A stretch of DNA of 64,000 bases from Tissierellaceae bacterium. Its GTDB lineage: Bacteria; Bacillota; Clostridia; Tissierellales; Tissierellaceae. The DNA is taken from assembly GCA_023229175.1 (NCBI GenBank), contig JALNZV010000004.1, positions 1 to 64,000 of the forward strand, written 5' to 3'. The notes below the pieces were generated by a model, which saw nothing but the letters and a program-made list of their open reading frames with translations, made no database searches and was not told the DNA's origin. Below are positions 1-7,390 of this stretch, one piece after another (the first letter of the stretch is position 1; each line of letters opens with the position of its first letter). The translations under genes and the position numbers were made by a program.

Positions 1-2
1 CA

Positions 3-1292
3 AAGGAGCCTAAGTTAAACCCAGCAAATAAGAATAAATCAATACTAGATCCATTTAAAGAAACAATAGACAGTTGGCTTGAAGAAGATAAGCAGGCCAG
101 AAAAAAGCAAAGACATACGGCAAAACAGATTCACAAGCGTCTTTTAAAGAGACATGGGGATGAATTCACCTGTTCATACAAAACTGTAGCCAACTATGTA
201 TCCAAGATAAGGAAGGAAATATTTTCATCCAAGGACGGTTTTTTGCTACTTCAACATATTCCGGGGGAGGCACAAATAGACTTTAGTGCATCAGATTTTT
301 ATGAAAATGGAAAATTGCATTCTGGTAACTATCTTAATATATCTTTCCCATACAGCAATCAAGGGTATCTTCAACTGTTTAAAGGTGAAAATCAGGAGTG
401 CCTTTTCCAGGGAATGATAAATATATTTAACCATATAGGTGGGGTACCAACAAGGATCTGGTTTGATAATGCCAGTACCATGGTAAGCAATATTTTAAAA
501 GGTGGAAAGAGAGACTTAACAGATGGATTTATGAGATTTCAAAATCACTTCATGTTTGAAGCAGCATTTTGCAATCCTTCATCCGGACACGAGAAGGGTT
601 CCGTGGAAAACAAGGTAGGGTACCATAGAAGAAATCTGTTAGTTCCAGTTCCAAGAATCATGAGCTTAGTGGAATTCAACAAAAACTTTCTTAAAGAATG
701 TGACGAGGATGCTGAAAGGGAGCATTATAGAAAAGAAATATTAATATCGACCCTTTATTTAGAAGATAGAAAGAACTTAATACCTTTGCCAAGCCATGAA
801 TTTGATTCAGGCAAGTATATACCAGTAAGGGTAGACCCCTATGGGAAGTTCAAACTTGAAAATGGACTGCACGAATATTCATCTGCCCCTAAATTTGCAG
901 GGAATAGGATTACCATAAAGCTAACTGCATATGATGTGGTTGTATTGGATGAAAGCCTCAGAGAAGTAGTTGTTCATCAAAGGTTATACGGAAAAAGAAA
1001 ACAAGAAAGTATGCAGTGGATACCATATTTAAAGCAACTATCAATGAGGCCTGGAGCATTAAAATATACAGGGATCTACCAGATGCGGCCAACCCCATTA
1101 CAGCAATATATGAATGCTTGTAGCAAAGGCGAGAGAGGCAAGTTGCTAAAGGAAATACTTAAGATCAGTACCACATCAGGCTTTAATAGTGCAGTAGATG
1201 CTGTAAGTGAAGCAGTAGCATACGGGTCTTTGGATGTGGATAGTTTGAGCAAAAACATATTTAATATTACTGATAGTGATTTCATAGAATAA
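3..1292 (+). CDS. istA: IS21-family transposase IstA, 5' end outside window
   Basis: DDE transposase of an IS21-type insertion sequence. The frame is open from base 3, so the first ATG-like starts are internal and the real start lies before the window. The catalytic triad is visible: Asp in AQIDFSA, Asp in RIWFDNAST and Glu in the KGSVENKVGYHRRN segment. The C-terminal part is present and ends naturally. The partner ATPase gene istB, normally directly downstream, is absent: a terminator and the ars promoter follow instead. It is therefore probably an orphan or remnant that cannot move alone. Family assignment is firm; activity is doubtful. Confidence 0.85.
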   Translation, partial: KEPKLNPANKNKSILDPFKETIDSWLEEDKQARKKQRHTAKQIHKRLLKRHGDEFTCSYKTVANYVSKIRKEIFSSKDGFLLLQHIPGEAQIDFSASDFYENGKLHSGNYLNISFPYSNQGYLQLFKGENQECLFQGMINIFNHIGGVPTRIWFDNASTMVSNILKGGKRDLTDGFMRFQNHFMFEAAFCNPSSGHEKGSVENKVGYHRRNLLVPVPRIMSLVEFNKNFLKECDEDAEREHYRKEILISTLYLEDRKNLIPLPSHEFDSGKYIPVRVDPYGKFKLENGLHEYSSAPKFAGNRITIKLTAYDVVVLDESLREVVVHQRLYGKRKQESMQWIPYLKQLSMRPGALKYTGIYQMRPTPLQQYMNACSKGERGKLLKEILKISTTSGFNSAVDAVSEAVAYGSLDVDSLSKNIFNITDSDFIE

Positions 1293-1312
1293 ATAATTAA
1301 GAATCCTAGTTT

Positions 1313-1361
1313 AAAAAGAATCCTTTTTAGTATGAAACTTATATTAAAAAGGATTCTTTTA
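1313..1361 (+). terminator. Intrinsic terminator or bidirectional hairpin after istA
   Basis: A 16-bp perfect inverted repeat (1314-1329 with 1345-1360) around a 15-nt loop. The arms are A-rich and T-rich at their ends, so it can terminate on both strands. It separates the transposase from the ars promoter. Confidence 0.75.
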
Positions 1362-1407
1362 TGTTCCTATATCATTACATGAAAATATATAAAATATGAA
1401 AATAGTA

Positions 1408-1459
1408 TTGACAATACATAGATAATCATCTATATTAATATACATAGACAACTATCTAT
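1408..1459 (+). promoter_or_regulatory. ars promoter with two ArsR-type operators
   Basis: TTGACA at 1408-1413 and TATATT at 1431-1436 are separated by 17 bp. An inverted repeat ATAGAT-AATC-ATCTAT (1418-1433) covers the spacer and -10 box. A related copy lies at 1444-1459, 26 bp downstream. This is the usual layout of an ArsR/SmtB-type repressor site. The strong SD AAGGAGGG (1462-1469) precedes the arsR ATG at 1474. Because arsR itself is broken, the promoter may be constitutively active unless another repressor acts in trans. Confidence 0.75.
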
Positions 1460-1473
1460 ATAAGGAGGGTGAA

Positions 1474-1804
1474 ATGGTAAATTGTAATGAAAATGCAAAA
1501 ATATTTAAAGCTTTATCTGATGCTAGCAGGCTTAAGATAATTGATATTATCTTGTGGTGAACGATGTGCTTGTGATATTTTAGAACACTTTGAATTTACA
1601 TAACCCACCCTCTCGCACCACATGAAGGCTTTAGCAGATTTAGATGTAGTTAAAATTAGAAAAGAGGGACTTTGGAATCATTATTCACTAAATATGGATA
1701 AGTATAATGAAGTATTAAAATTCTTATATCATATATTTCATGAAACAGAGAATTGCATCTGCAAAATTATAGATAAAAATAAAGATGAAGATATTAAGAT
1801 TTAG
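1474..1804 (+). pseudogene. arsR: Broken ArsR-family metalloregulator
   Basis: Winged-helix arsenic repressor remnant. It starts at ATG 1474 behind a strong SD and reads as an ArsR N-terminus (FKALSDASRLKII). A frameshift near 1550-1557 disrupts the segment just before CGERCACDIL, the As(III)-binding region. A TAA at 1600-1602 then stands where the family has Gln at the start of the recognition helix (QPTLSHHMKAL). The remaining C-terminal half is open from 1603 to the stop at 1802-1804. With two lesions it cannot make a functional repressor. A sequencing error could explain one lesion but hardly both. Confidence 0.85.
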
Positions 1805-1833
1805 ATGGACTTAAACTTATAAAAGGCTAGGTG

Positions 1834-2884
1834 ATTGACTTAAGAAGGGAAAAAAATTACAATCAGGAATCAGTTTTTTTGAAAGGTATCTTACTATATG
1901 GGCAGGGATATGTATGGTGATGGTGTAGCGATTGGAGTGTATATACCTAGCATACCTAAGTTTTTAGGTAACTTTGAATATGCAAATGTATCAGTACCAG
2001 TAGCAGTTTTGATATGATTAATGATTTATCCTGTGATGCTAAAGGTAGATTTTAATAGTATAAAAAAGGTAGGAGAGAGTCCAAAGGGACTTATAATAAC
2101 ATAGGTTTCAAATTGGCTTATCAAACCATTTACAATGTATGGAATTGCATTATTGTATTTTAATATTATATTTTAAAACCTGATATCCCCACAATTAGTC
2201 AAGGACTATCTTGCAGGGGCAGTACTCCTGGGTGCAGCTCCTTGTACTGCTATGGTATTTGTTTGGAGTCATTTAACCAAGGGGGATCTTGCATATACTC
2301 TTGTTCAGGTAGCCACCAATGACTTAATGATATTGGTTGGATTTGTTCCCATAGTTGCTTTTTTACTTGGGATGAGTAATATATCAATACCTTGGGAAAC
2401 CCTATTCTTATCAGTATTATTATTTGTAGTTATTCCTCTGGTTGCTGGATGGGTATCAAGAGTTCTTATAACAAAAAATAAGGGATTAAAATACTTTGAA
2501 AAAACATTTACCCCTAAATTTAACAATGTTACTATTATAGGACTTTTGCTAACATTAATAATATTTTCATTCCAAGGTCAAACAATTGTAGATAATCCAA
2601 TAAATATCGTTTTAATAGGGATACCCCTAATAGTTCAAACATTTCTTATATTCTTTATCGCTTATTTCTGGGCAAAGGCTTGGAAATTACCTCACAATGT
2701 GGCAGCACCAGCAGGTATGATAGGGGCATCAAATTTCTTTGAACTAGCAGTTGCTGTTGCCCTATCATTATTTGGACTTGAGTCAGGAGCTACACTTGCA
2801 ACCGTGGTGGTATTAGTTGAAGTGCCAGTAATGTTGACCCTTGTAAAAATTGTAAATAACACTAAATCATGGTTTAGGGTATAA
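1834..2884 (+). pseudogene. Broken ACR3-type arsenite efflux permease
   Basis: Remnant of the ACR3 (bile/arsenite/riboflavin transporter) family, whose members export arsenite across the membrane. The N-terminal half is recognisable but damaged: a frameshift near 1923 and in-frame stops at 2015 (TGA), 2102 (TAG) and 2174 (TAA). At the first two the family pattern suggests Trp. From 2177 the frame is open to 2884 and contains the signature region GAAPCTAMVFVWS plus six or so hydrophobic segments. An internal ATG at 2252 could yield a 210-residue fragment, which would lack the first transmembrane segments and is unlikely to transport. Confidence 0.85.
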
Positions 2885-2913
2885 AAATAATTTGTATTTG
2901 GGGGGAAGTATAA

Positions 2914-3315
2914 ATGAAAAAGAAGGTTGCTTTTATTTGTGTCCATAATTCATGTCGTTCTCAAATGGCAGAGGCATGGGCAAAAGAATTAGCTAGTGAT
3001 GTAATGGAAATTTACTCTGCTGGAACAGAAGAATACCATGAAGTAAAACTTTTGGCAGTAAAGGTAATGGAGGAAGTTGGAGTAAATATGGATGAGCAAT
3101 ATCCTAAACTACTTAAAGATATCCCACAGGAAGTAGACTATCTTATTACCATGGGATGCAATGTAATATGCCCAGTGCTTCCAAATGTTCATAATGAAGA
3201 CTGGAGATTAGAAGATCCATCAGGTGGTCCCATAGAAGATTATAGAGAAACTAGGGATCTTATAAAGAAGAAGGTTGAAAAATTAATAGAAAAAATAAAA
3301 TTGGAAAGTTATTAA
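2914..3315 (+). CDS. arsC: Arsenate reductase ArsC (thioredoxin-coupled, LMW-PTP fold)
   Basis: Reduces arsenate to arsenite in the cytoplasm. The 133-residue length is normal. The phosphatase-like P-loop C9-X5-R15 (CVHNSCR) binds arsenate. Further cysteines at 82 and 86 can form the disulfide relay, with a spacing shorter than the Cys82/Cys89 of the S. aureus enzyme. The acid loop EDPSGG (100-105) is present. SD GGGGG lies upstream of ATG 2914. It is the second-last component of an ars operon whose repressor and pump upstream are broken, so its product arsenite must leave by another exporter. Confidence 0.93.
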   Translation: MKKKVAFICVHNSCRSQMAEAWAKELASDVMEIYSAGTEEYHEVKLLAVKVMEEVGVNMDEQYPKLLKDIPQEVDYLITMGCNVICPVLPNVHNEDWRLEDPSGGPIEDYRETRDLIKKKVEKLIEKIKLESY

Positions 3316-3348
3316 TAAGAAAAGACCATAAGAGGGAGGGACATATAT

Positions 3349-4281
3349 ATGTTAGACAAAACAAAATTATATTTACTTACAGGTTTTTTAGGGGCAGGGA
3401 AAACTACTTTTTTGACAAATGTCTTAAAAGACTTAGATGATAAAAAAGTTTCAGTAATAATGAATGAGTTCGGCAAGGTAGGTATAGATGGCAGCATAAT
3501 AAAAAAAGAAGGAATGGAATTAGTGGAGTTAAATCAGGGTTCAATTTTTTGTTCATGCCTGCAGCTTTCCTTTGTATCAGCCCTAGTAGAAATGTCAGAT
3601 AGAAATATGGAATATGTCTTTGTTGAGAGTTCAGGACTAGCGGATCCATCTAATATTGATGAATTTTTAGAAGCTGTGGAAGTTGCAAAGGGAGATGTTT
3701 ACAATTATAGTGGGGCAATTTGTATAATAGATGGTGTTAATTTCTTAGACCAGATAGATGACATTGAAACTGTAGAAAGACAACTTAAGTTCTCCCATCT
3801 AGTAACTATATCTAAAGCAGACCTGATAGATGATAAAAAGATAAAAAGGATTAAGGAAAAAATAAGAACAATAAACAAGAGAGCAGATATAGTTGAATCA
3901 AGAATGGGAAAGATTGATTATAAATTCTTGGATAAAGATCTAATGATAAATGACTGGGAAGAATACGAGGATACCAGCAACACTCCAGAAAATAGGCCTA
4001 AAACTTTAACCTTAACCTTTGACGGGGAATTGCCTAAAGAAAAACTAACTCTGTTTCTAGAGACTATTAAAAAAGATTGTTATAGAATAAAGGGCTTTTT
4101 TAAACTTGATGATGGTTGGAATCAGGTGGATGTTGTTAATAAAAGAATAGATTATAGCCCAACTGATAAGGGTGAAAACATGTCTGAGATAGTAATAATA
4201 TCTAAAATAGGTCCCCAGATAATTAGGCCAATATTTAATGCTTGGGAAGAGCTAGTAGGTCAAGATATGAAATTAAGGTAG
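3349..4281 (+). CDS. CobW/P47K-family GTPase in ars operon
   Basis: G3E-family GTPase of the metallochaperone type. Walker A GFLGAGKT at residues 12-19, switch region NEFGKVG near 39-45, and Walker B-like ESSGLADP near 93-100. The usual CxCC metal site is altered: the corresponding loop reads GSIFCSC (64-70), leaving two cysteines. A CobW C-terminal-like domain follows from about residue 215. It sits 33 bp after arsC and 30 bp before the permease, so it is co-transcribed. A role in arsenic or metal handling is inferred from context only. Confidence 0.85.
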   Translation: MLDKTKLYLLTGFLGAGKTTFLTNVLKDLDDKKVSVIMNEFGKVGIDGSIIKKEGMELVELNQGSIFCSCLQLSFVSALVEMSDRNMEYVFVESSGLADPSNIDEFLEAVEVAKGDVYNYSGAICIIDGVNFLDQIDDIETVERQLKFSHLVTISKADLIDDKKIKRIKEKIRTINKRADIVESRMGKIDYKFLDKDLMINDWEEYEDTSNTPENRPKTLTLTFDGELPKEKLTLFLETIKKDCYRIKGFFKLDDGWNQVDVVNKRIDYSPTDKGENMSEIVIISKIGPQIIRPIFNAWEELVGQDMKLR

Positions 4282-4311
4282 GTTTTAGCATAGAATGTAG
4301 GGGGGAAGATA

Positions 4312-5316
4312 ATGAATATATTTTCTTGGTTAAATGCCCAGGTTTTAAAAATGAAATGGCTGTGGGATTTGGTAGAAATACTGGTTGTAAAGGTCTTTAA
4401 ATTATCCATGGATACAAGAATAGGAGAGAGTGTTCATTTTTTTATCTATGATGTAATAAAAATATTTATACTCTTGTCAGTGATGATATTTTTCATATCA
4501 TATATACAATCTTACTTTCCGCCTGAAAGGACTAAAAAACTTTTAGGCGGTATAAAAGGAATAAAAGGGAATATATTGGGAGCCTTATTAGGAATTTTGA
4601 CTCCATTTTGTTCCTGTTCCAGTATACCTATTTTTATAGGTTTTGTATCAGCAGGTCTACCTTTAGGGGCAACATTTTCTTTTTTAATATCTTCACCTAT
4701 GGTAGACCTGGCAGCATTTCTGTTACTAATGTCTACTTTTGGAGCAAAAATTGGAATAATATATGTGGCAACAGGGGTAATTGTTGCAATAATTGGTGGA
4801 GTTATTATTGAGATGTTAGATATGAAAAAACATGTTGAATCCTATGTATGGGGTATGGAAGCAGCTGAAGTAGAGCTTGAAGAGATGTCCTATAAGGATA
4901 GGATTGATTTTGCTAAGGTTCAAGTGAAGGATATATTTTCTAGAGTGTGGGTCTATATATTAATAGGAGTTGGGATTGGCGCAGGTATACATAATTGGCT
5001 TCCTCAGTCAATTATAGAAAAGACATTGGGAAGTGGAAACCCATTTTCTGTTCTAATAGCTACTTTTATAGGTATACCCATATATGCAGATATATTTGGA
5101 ACCATACCTATAGCAGAAGCCTTAGTAGCAAAAGGGGTAGGAATAGGTACAGTAATTTCCTTTATGATGGGGGTCACTACTATGTCTATACCATCTCTTG
5201 TAATGTTGAGTAAGGTTGTGAAACCCAAATTATTAGCTACTTTTATAGCTATAGCTGCAATAGGTATAATAATCGTAGGATATGGTCTAAACTTTATTTC
5301 ATTTTTATTTATATAA
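4312..5316 (+). CDS. ArsP-like permease (COG0701/DUF318 family)
   Basis: Integral membrane protein of 334 residues with about eight hydrophobic segments, belonging to the family that includes ArsP, an exporter of trivalent organoarsenicals. The characteristic cysteine motif TPFCSCSSIP lies at residues 98-106 (Cys100, Cys102) at the start of a helix, and similar glycine-rich repeats recur in the second half (GIPIYADIFGTIPIAEAL). Start ATG 4312 has SD GGGGGGAAG. It is followed 11 bp later by a small thioredoxin, a pairing common in this family. Substrate (organoarsenical, arsenite or other) is not certain. Confidence 0.85.
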   Translation: MNIFSWLNAQVLKMKWLWDLVEILVVKVFKLSMDTRIGESVHFFIYDVIKIFILLSVMIFFISYIQSYFPPERTKKLLGGIKGIKGNILGALLGILTPFCSCSSIPIFIGFVSAGLPLGATFSFLISSPMVDLAAFLLLMSTFGAKIGIIYVATGVIVAIIGGVIIEMLDMKKHVESYVWGMEAAEVELEEMSYKDRIDFAKVQVKDIFSRVWVYILIGVGIGAGIHNWLPQSIIEKTLGSGNPFSVLIATFIGIPIYADIFGTIPIAEALVAKGVGIGTVISFMMGVTTMSIPSLVMLSKVVKPKLLATFIAIAAIGIIIVGYGLNFISFLFI

Positions 5317-5327
5317 GGAGGGTAATC

Positions 5328-5561
5328 TTGATAATTAAGATACTGGGAGCTGGATGCTCAAAATGTGATAAATTGCAAAATAATTTAGAAAAGGTTTTAA
5401 GGGAATCAGATATAAATGCAGAGCTAGTGAATGTGGAGGAATTAAAAGAGATAGTAGCCTATGGTGTTATGACAACACCAGCCTTAGTAGTGGATGAAAA
5501 GGTAGTATCAGTTGGCAAAGTATTATCAGTAAAAGAATTAAAGAAAATATTGAATATATGA
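5328..5561 (+). CDS. Small thioredoxin-like protein (TM0996/MTH895 type)
   Basis: A 77-residue redox protein with an N-terminal beta strand followed by the active site GCSKC (CxxC, residues 10-13) and the cis-Pro loop MTTPAL. The family is often encoded next to COG0701 permeases. TTG start at 5328 with SD AAGGAGGGT at 5315-5323. It probably supplies reducing power for ArsC or keeps the permease cysteines reduced; that role is inference from context. It is the last intact gene of the ars cluster. Confidence 0.85.
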   Translation: MIIKILGAGCSKCDKLQNNLEKVLRESDINAELVNVEELKEIVAYGVMTTPALVVDEKVVSVGKVLSVKELKKILNI

Positions 5562-5641
5562 GATTTAAATAAAATTGTAAATGAGTAAGATAGAAGTTTT
5601 AATAAGATATCTTATATAGATGAAAGTAGTTATATGACAGA

Positions 5642-5683
5642 GCGAAGATTAGGTCAGTCAAGACCAATATACTTCGCTTTTTT
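5642..5683 (+). terminator. Terminator/attenuator hairpin of a leader (copy A)
   Basis: GCGAAG (5642-5647) pairs with CTTCGC (5672-5677), with an inner GGTC/GACC stem, followed by TTTTTT. It sits only 20-30 bp before an SD and ATG (5717). A related leader without a gene occurs at 22,340-22,427 (copy B), sharing the GGTC/GACC stem, the T run, GTGT and the GAGATCAATGTCAA around the ATG. This suggests a gene-specific attenuator rather than only the end of the ars operon. Confidence 0.65.
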
Positions 5684-5716
5684 GTGTCCAAAAATAAAAA
5701 GAAAGGAATGAGATCA

Positions 5717-5956
5717 ATGTCAAAACTATTTATGTATGGAACGTACTTGGGAGGAATAGAGCAACTGGCCGTAGAATGTTTCCAATCACTTCACCCTATG
5801 GTCAAGTTCTTGGACATTCCTGACATGAGACTTGTCACTACTTACTTTATAAGGGGGACTAGGGCTTCAATGGTCATGGTGCCTAACTTCCAGTCAAGAA
5901 GAAGTGTTATAGTTGTCAATAATTATTTTAACTATCTAGGAGGTGATGAAGATTGA
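5717..5956 (+). CDS. Unrecognised 79-residue protein behind a leader hairpin
   Basis: Not recognised. ATG 5717 is preferred over the upstream GTG at 5684 because an SD (GAAAGGAATGAG) precedes it and because the same SD-ATG context recurs at 22,422. The product is soluble-looking, with a VTTYFIRGTRASMVMVPNF segment rich in beta-branched residues and an acidic tail (GGDED). A short membrane-segment reading frame overlaps its end. The leader resembles those of genes in conjugative elements, so it may be a leftover of one. Possibly a fragment of a larger protein. Confidence 0.45.
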   Translation: MSKLFMYGTYLGGIEQLAVECFQSLHPMVKFLDIPDMRLVTTYFIRGTRASMVMVPNFQSRRSVIVVNNYFNYLGGDED

Positions 5957-6032
5957 CGGATGGGTGTAATTAACATTGATGATAGCTGTAGTGGTTGTGT
6001 ATTTGATGATTGGAATTTTAAAATTGATGTGA
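5946..6032 (+). pseudogene. Overlapping short membrane ORF with premature stop
   Basis: ATG 5946 overlaps the end of the previous gene and reads MKIDGWV before a TAA at 5967. The same frame continues for 20 codons as one clear hydrophobic segment (LTLMIAVVVVYLMIGILKLM) to a TGA near 6030. The pattern fits a translationally coupled single-pass membrane peptide lost through a nonsense change. Identity unknown. Confidence 0.35.
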
Positions 6033-6144
6033 ATAAGAAAAGATTCTAATAGTTTGATGAATTGGATAAGAAAATGTTATATAATAAAATAAAAGTAGAA
6101 AATACCTTGTCTCTGAAGGTAATGGACATTAAGGAGGTATGATT

Positions 6145-6667
6145 TTGGATATAAATCAAAAAGGTAAAATTTTAATTTATCAAACTGAAAAAGGGGAAAC
6201 TAGGATAGATGTTTATATGGAGGATGGGATTATTTAGTTAACGCAAAAAAATATTGCACAATTATATGGGAGAAGTGTCAATACTATTATTGACATATCA
6301 AAAATATTATTTCAGAAAAGGAATTACAAGAGAGTTGAACTATTCGAGAATTACGAATAGTTCAAAGTGAAGGTAGTCGTGAGGTTACAGAGATATAAAG
6401 TTTTATAACCTTGATATGATTTTAGCAATAGGATATAGGGTCCGATCTAATGTAGGAATTCAATTCAGGAATTGGACAAGTAAGATTCTCAAAGAATACA
6501 TGCAAAAAGGATTTGTAATGAATGATGAAAGGTTAAAGAATCCCCAAAAATTTGGTGATGACTATTTTGATGAACTCCTAGAAAGAATACGAGATATTAG
6601 GGCATCAGAAAAAATGTTTTATCAGAAAATTAAAGATATCTATAGTTTGTCTGTTCAAGGCATATAG
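6145..6667 (+). pseudogene. Broken RhuM-family (virulence RhuM-like) protein
   Basis: Remnant of the RhuM family, proteins of unknown biochemical role common in genomic islands. TTG 6145 lies 7 bp behind a strong SD AAGGAGG (6131-6137) and reads GKILIYQTEKGETRIDVY. An in-frame TAG at 6235-6237 replaces the Trp expected in the DGxxWLTQ segment, and further frameshifts follow between 6290 and 6410. From about 6404 the frame recovers with YNLDMILAIGYRVRS, RNWTSKILKEYM and KNPQKFGDDYFDELLERIRDIRASEK, the best conserved part of the family. It ends early at 6667. Confidence 0.8.
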
Positions 6668-7103
6668 AGTGCATAGCGTTGATACAAAGACAAACTATGT
6701 AGAAATCCTGCATTTCAAGCTCTTTCATGACTATTTTGAGTTTATCGTAGATGAGCATAATTTCAAGAAAAAAGTGCTAAAAAAGTATTTTAAGGTTTCT
6801 GTAGTGGTTGACCTAGTTAGTGGAGATACAAGAAAATAAGGATAAAAATTAGAATCAGCAAGGATAAAAAACTTGCTGATTCTTGCATATATGGGTTCAG
6901 ACTTGTCAAAAGGACAACCTAACTATATAGAGTATAATTAGATTGATAGAGTTAAATTGATTATAGAGGAGAAAAGTGAAAATACTAATTTTAAAGAAAC
7001 ATACCAAAGCTGAAATGGTGATTTACCGTGTTAGGTTAGAATGGAGTAAGAATGTTATGACAGGACTTTTATTTTGAGGTAGTTATAAAGTAAATCATTA
7101 AAC
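6668..7103 (+). other. Intergenic remnant region between RhuM and the R-M island
   Basis: No intact gene. A 57-codon open stretch ending with TAA at 6837-6839 (RVHSVDTKTNYVEILHFK and on) looks like a coding fragment but I cannot name it. A perfect 12-bp hairpin (6851-6862 with 6872-6883) lacks a T run. A 33-codon frame from GTG 6976 to 7077 has an SD (AGAGGAG) but no recognisable product. The rest shows nothing I can support. Confidence 0.4.
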
Positions 7104-7132
7104 TTGATATCATTCGTACAGTGGAATATAAT
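7104..7132 (+). promoter_or_regulatory. Promoter of the modification/helicase island
   Basis: TTGATA (7104-7109) and TATAAT (7127-7132) with a 17-bp spacer, 35 bp before the first ATG of the cluster at 7168. It is the only strong sigma-A-like promoter upstream of the five tightly spaced genes, so it probably drives all of them. Confidence 0.7.
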
Positions 7133-7167
7133 TAATTAACAGACTTCTTTAATGGGAGGTGTTTTGT

Positions 7168-7356
7168 ATGGATTATTTATCGGCAAAGGAAGTAGCTGAG
7201 AAATGGGGTATATCCAGACGACGGGTTCAGCTACTTTGTGAGGAAAGGCGTATAGAGGGTGCCTTTAAGCTTAGTAATGTCTGGGTTATACCCAAGGATG
7301 CAGTAAAGCCTGCAGATAGACGAAGGATTAAGAAAAGTTTAAAAAATGAGGAATAA
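7168..7356 (+). CDS. Small helix-turn-helix (excisionase-like) DNA-binding protein
   Basis: A 62-residue protein with a MerR-like/HTH_17 winged helix: YLSAKEVAEKWGIS is the first helix-turn, RRRVQLLCEERRI the recognition helix, and AFKLSNVWVIPKDA the wing. ATG 7168 follows SD GGGAGGTG; the upstream start at 7159 overlaps the SD and is rejected. It heads the operon, 35 bp before the helicase. Proteins of this type often precede helicase or methyltransferase defence operons and could regulate the promoter at 7104. Exact role not known. Confidence 0.8.
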   Translation: MDYLSAKEVAEKWGISRRRVQLLCEERRIEGAFKLSNVWVIPKDAVKPADRRRIKKSLKNEE

Positions 7357-7390
7357 TGAAGCGGATAAATAGTGTCGGAGGAGTGAGTGT

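Noticed and set aside
6851..6883. Terminator
   Set aside because: The stem is perfect but there is no T run on either side; kept only as a hairpin within the gap description.
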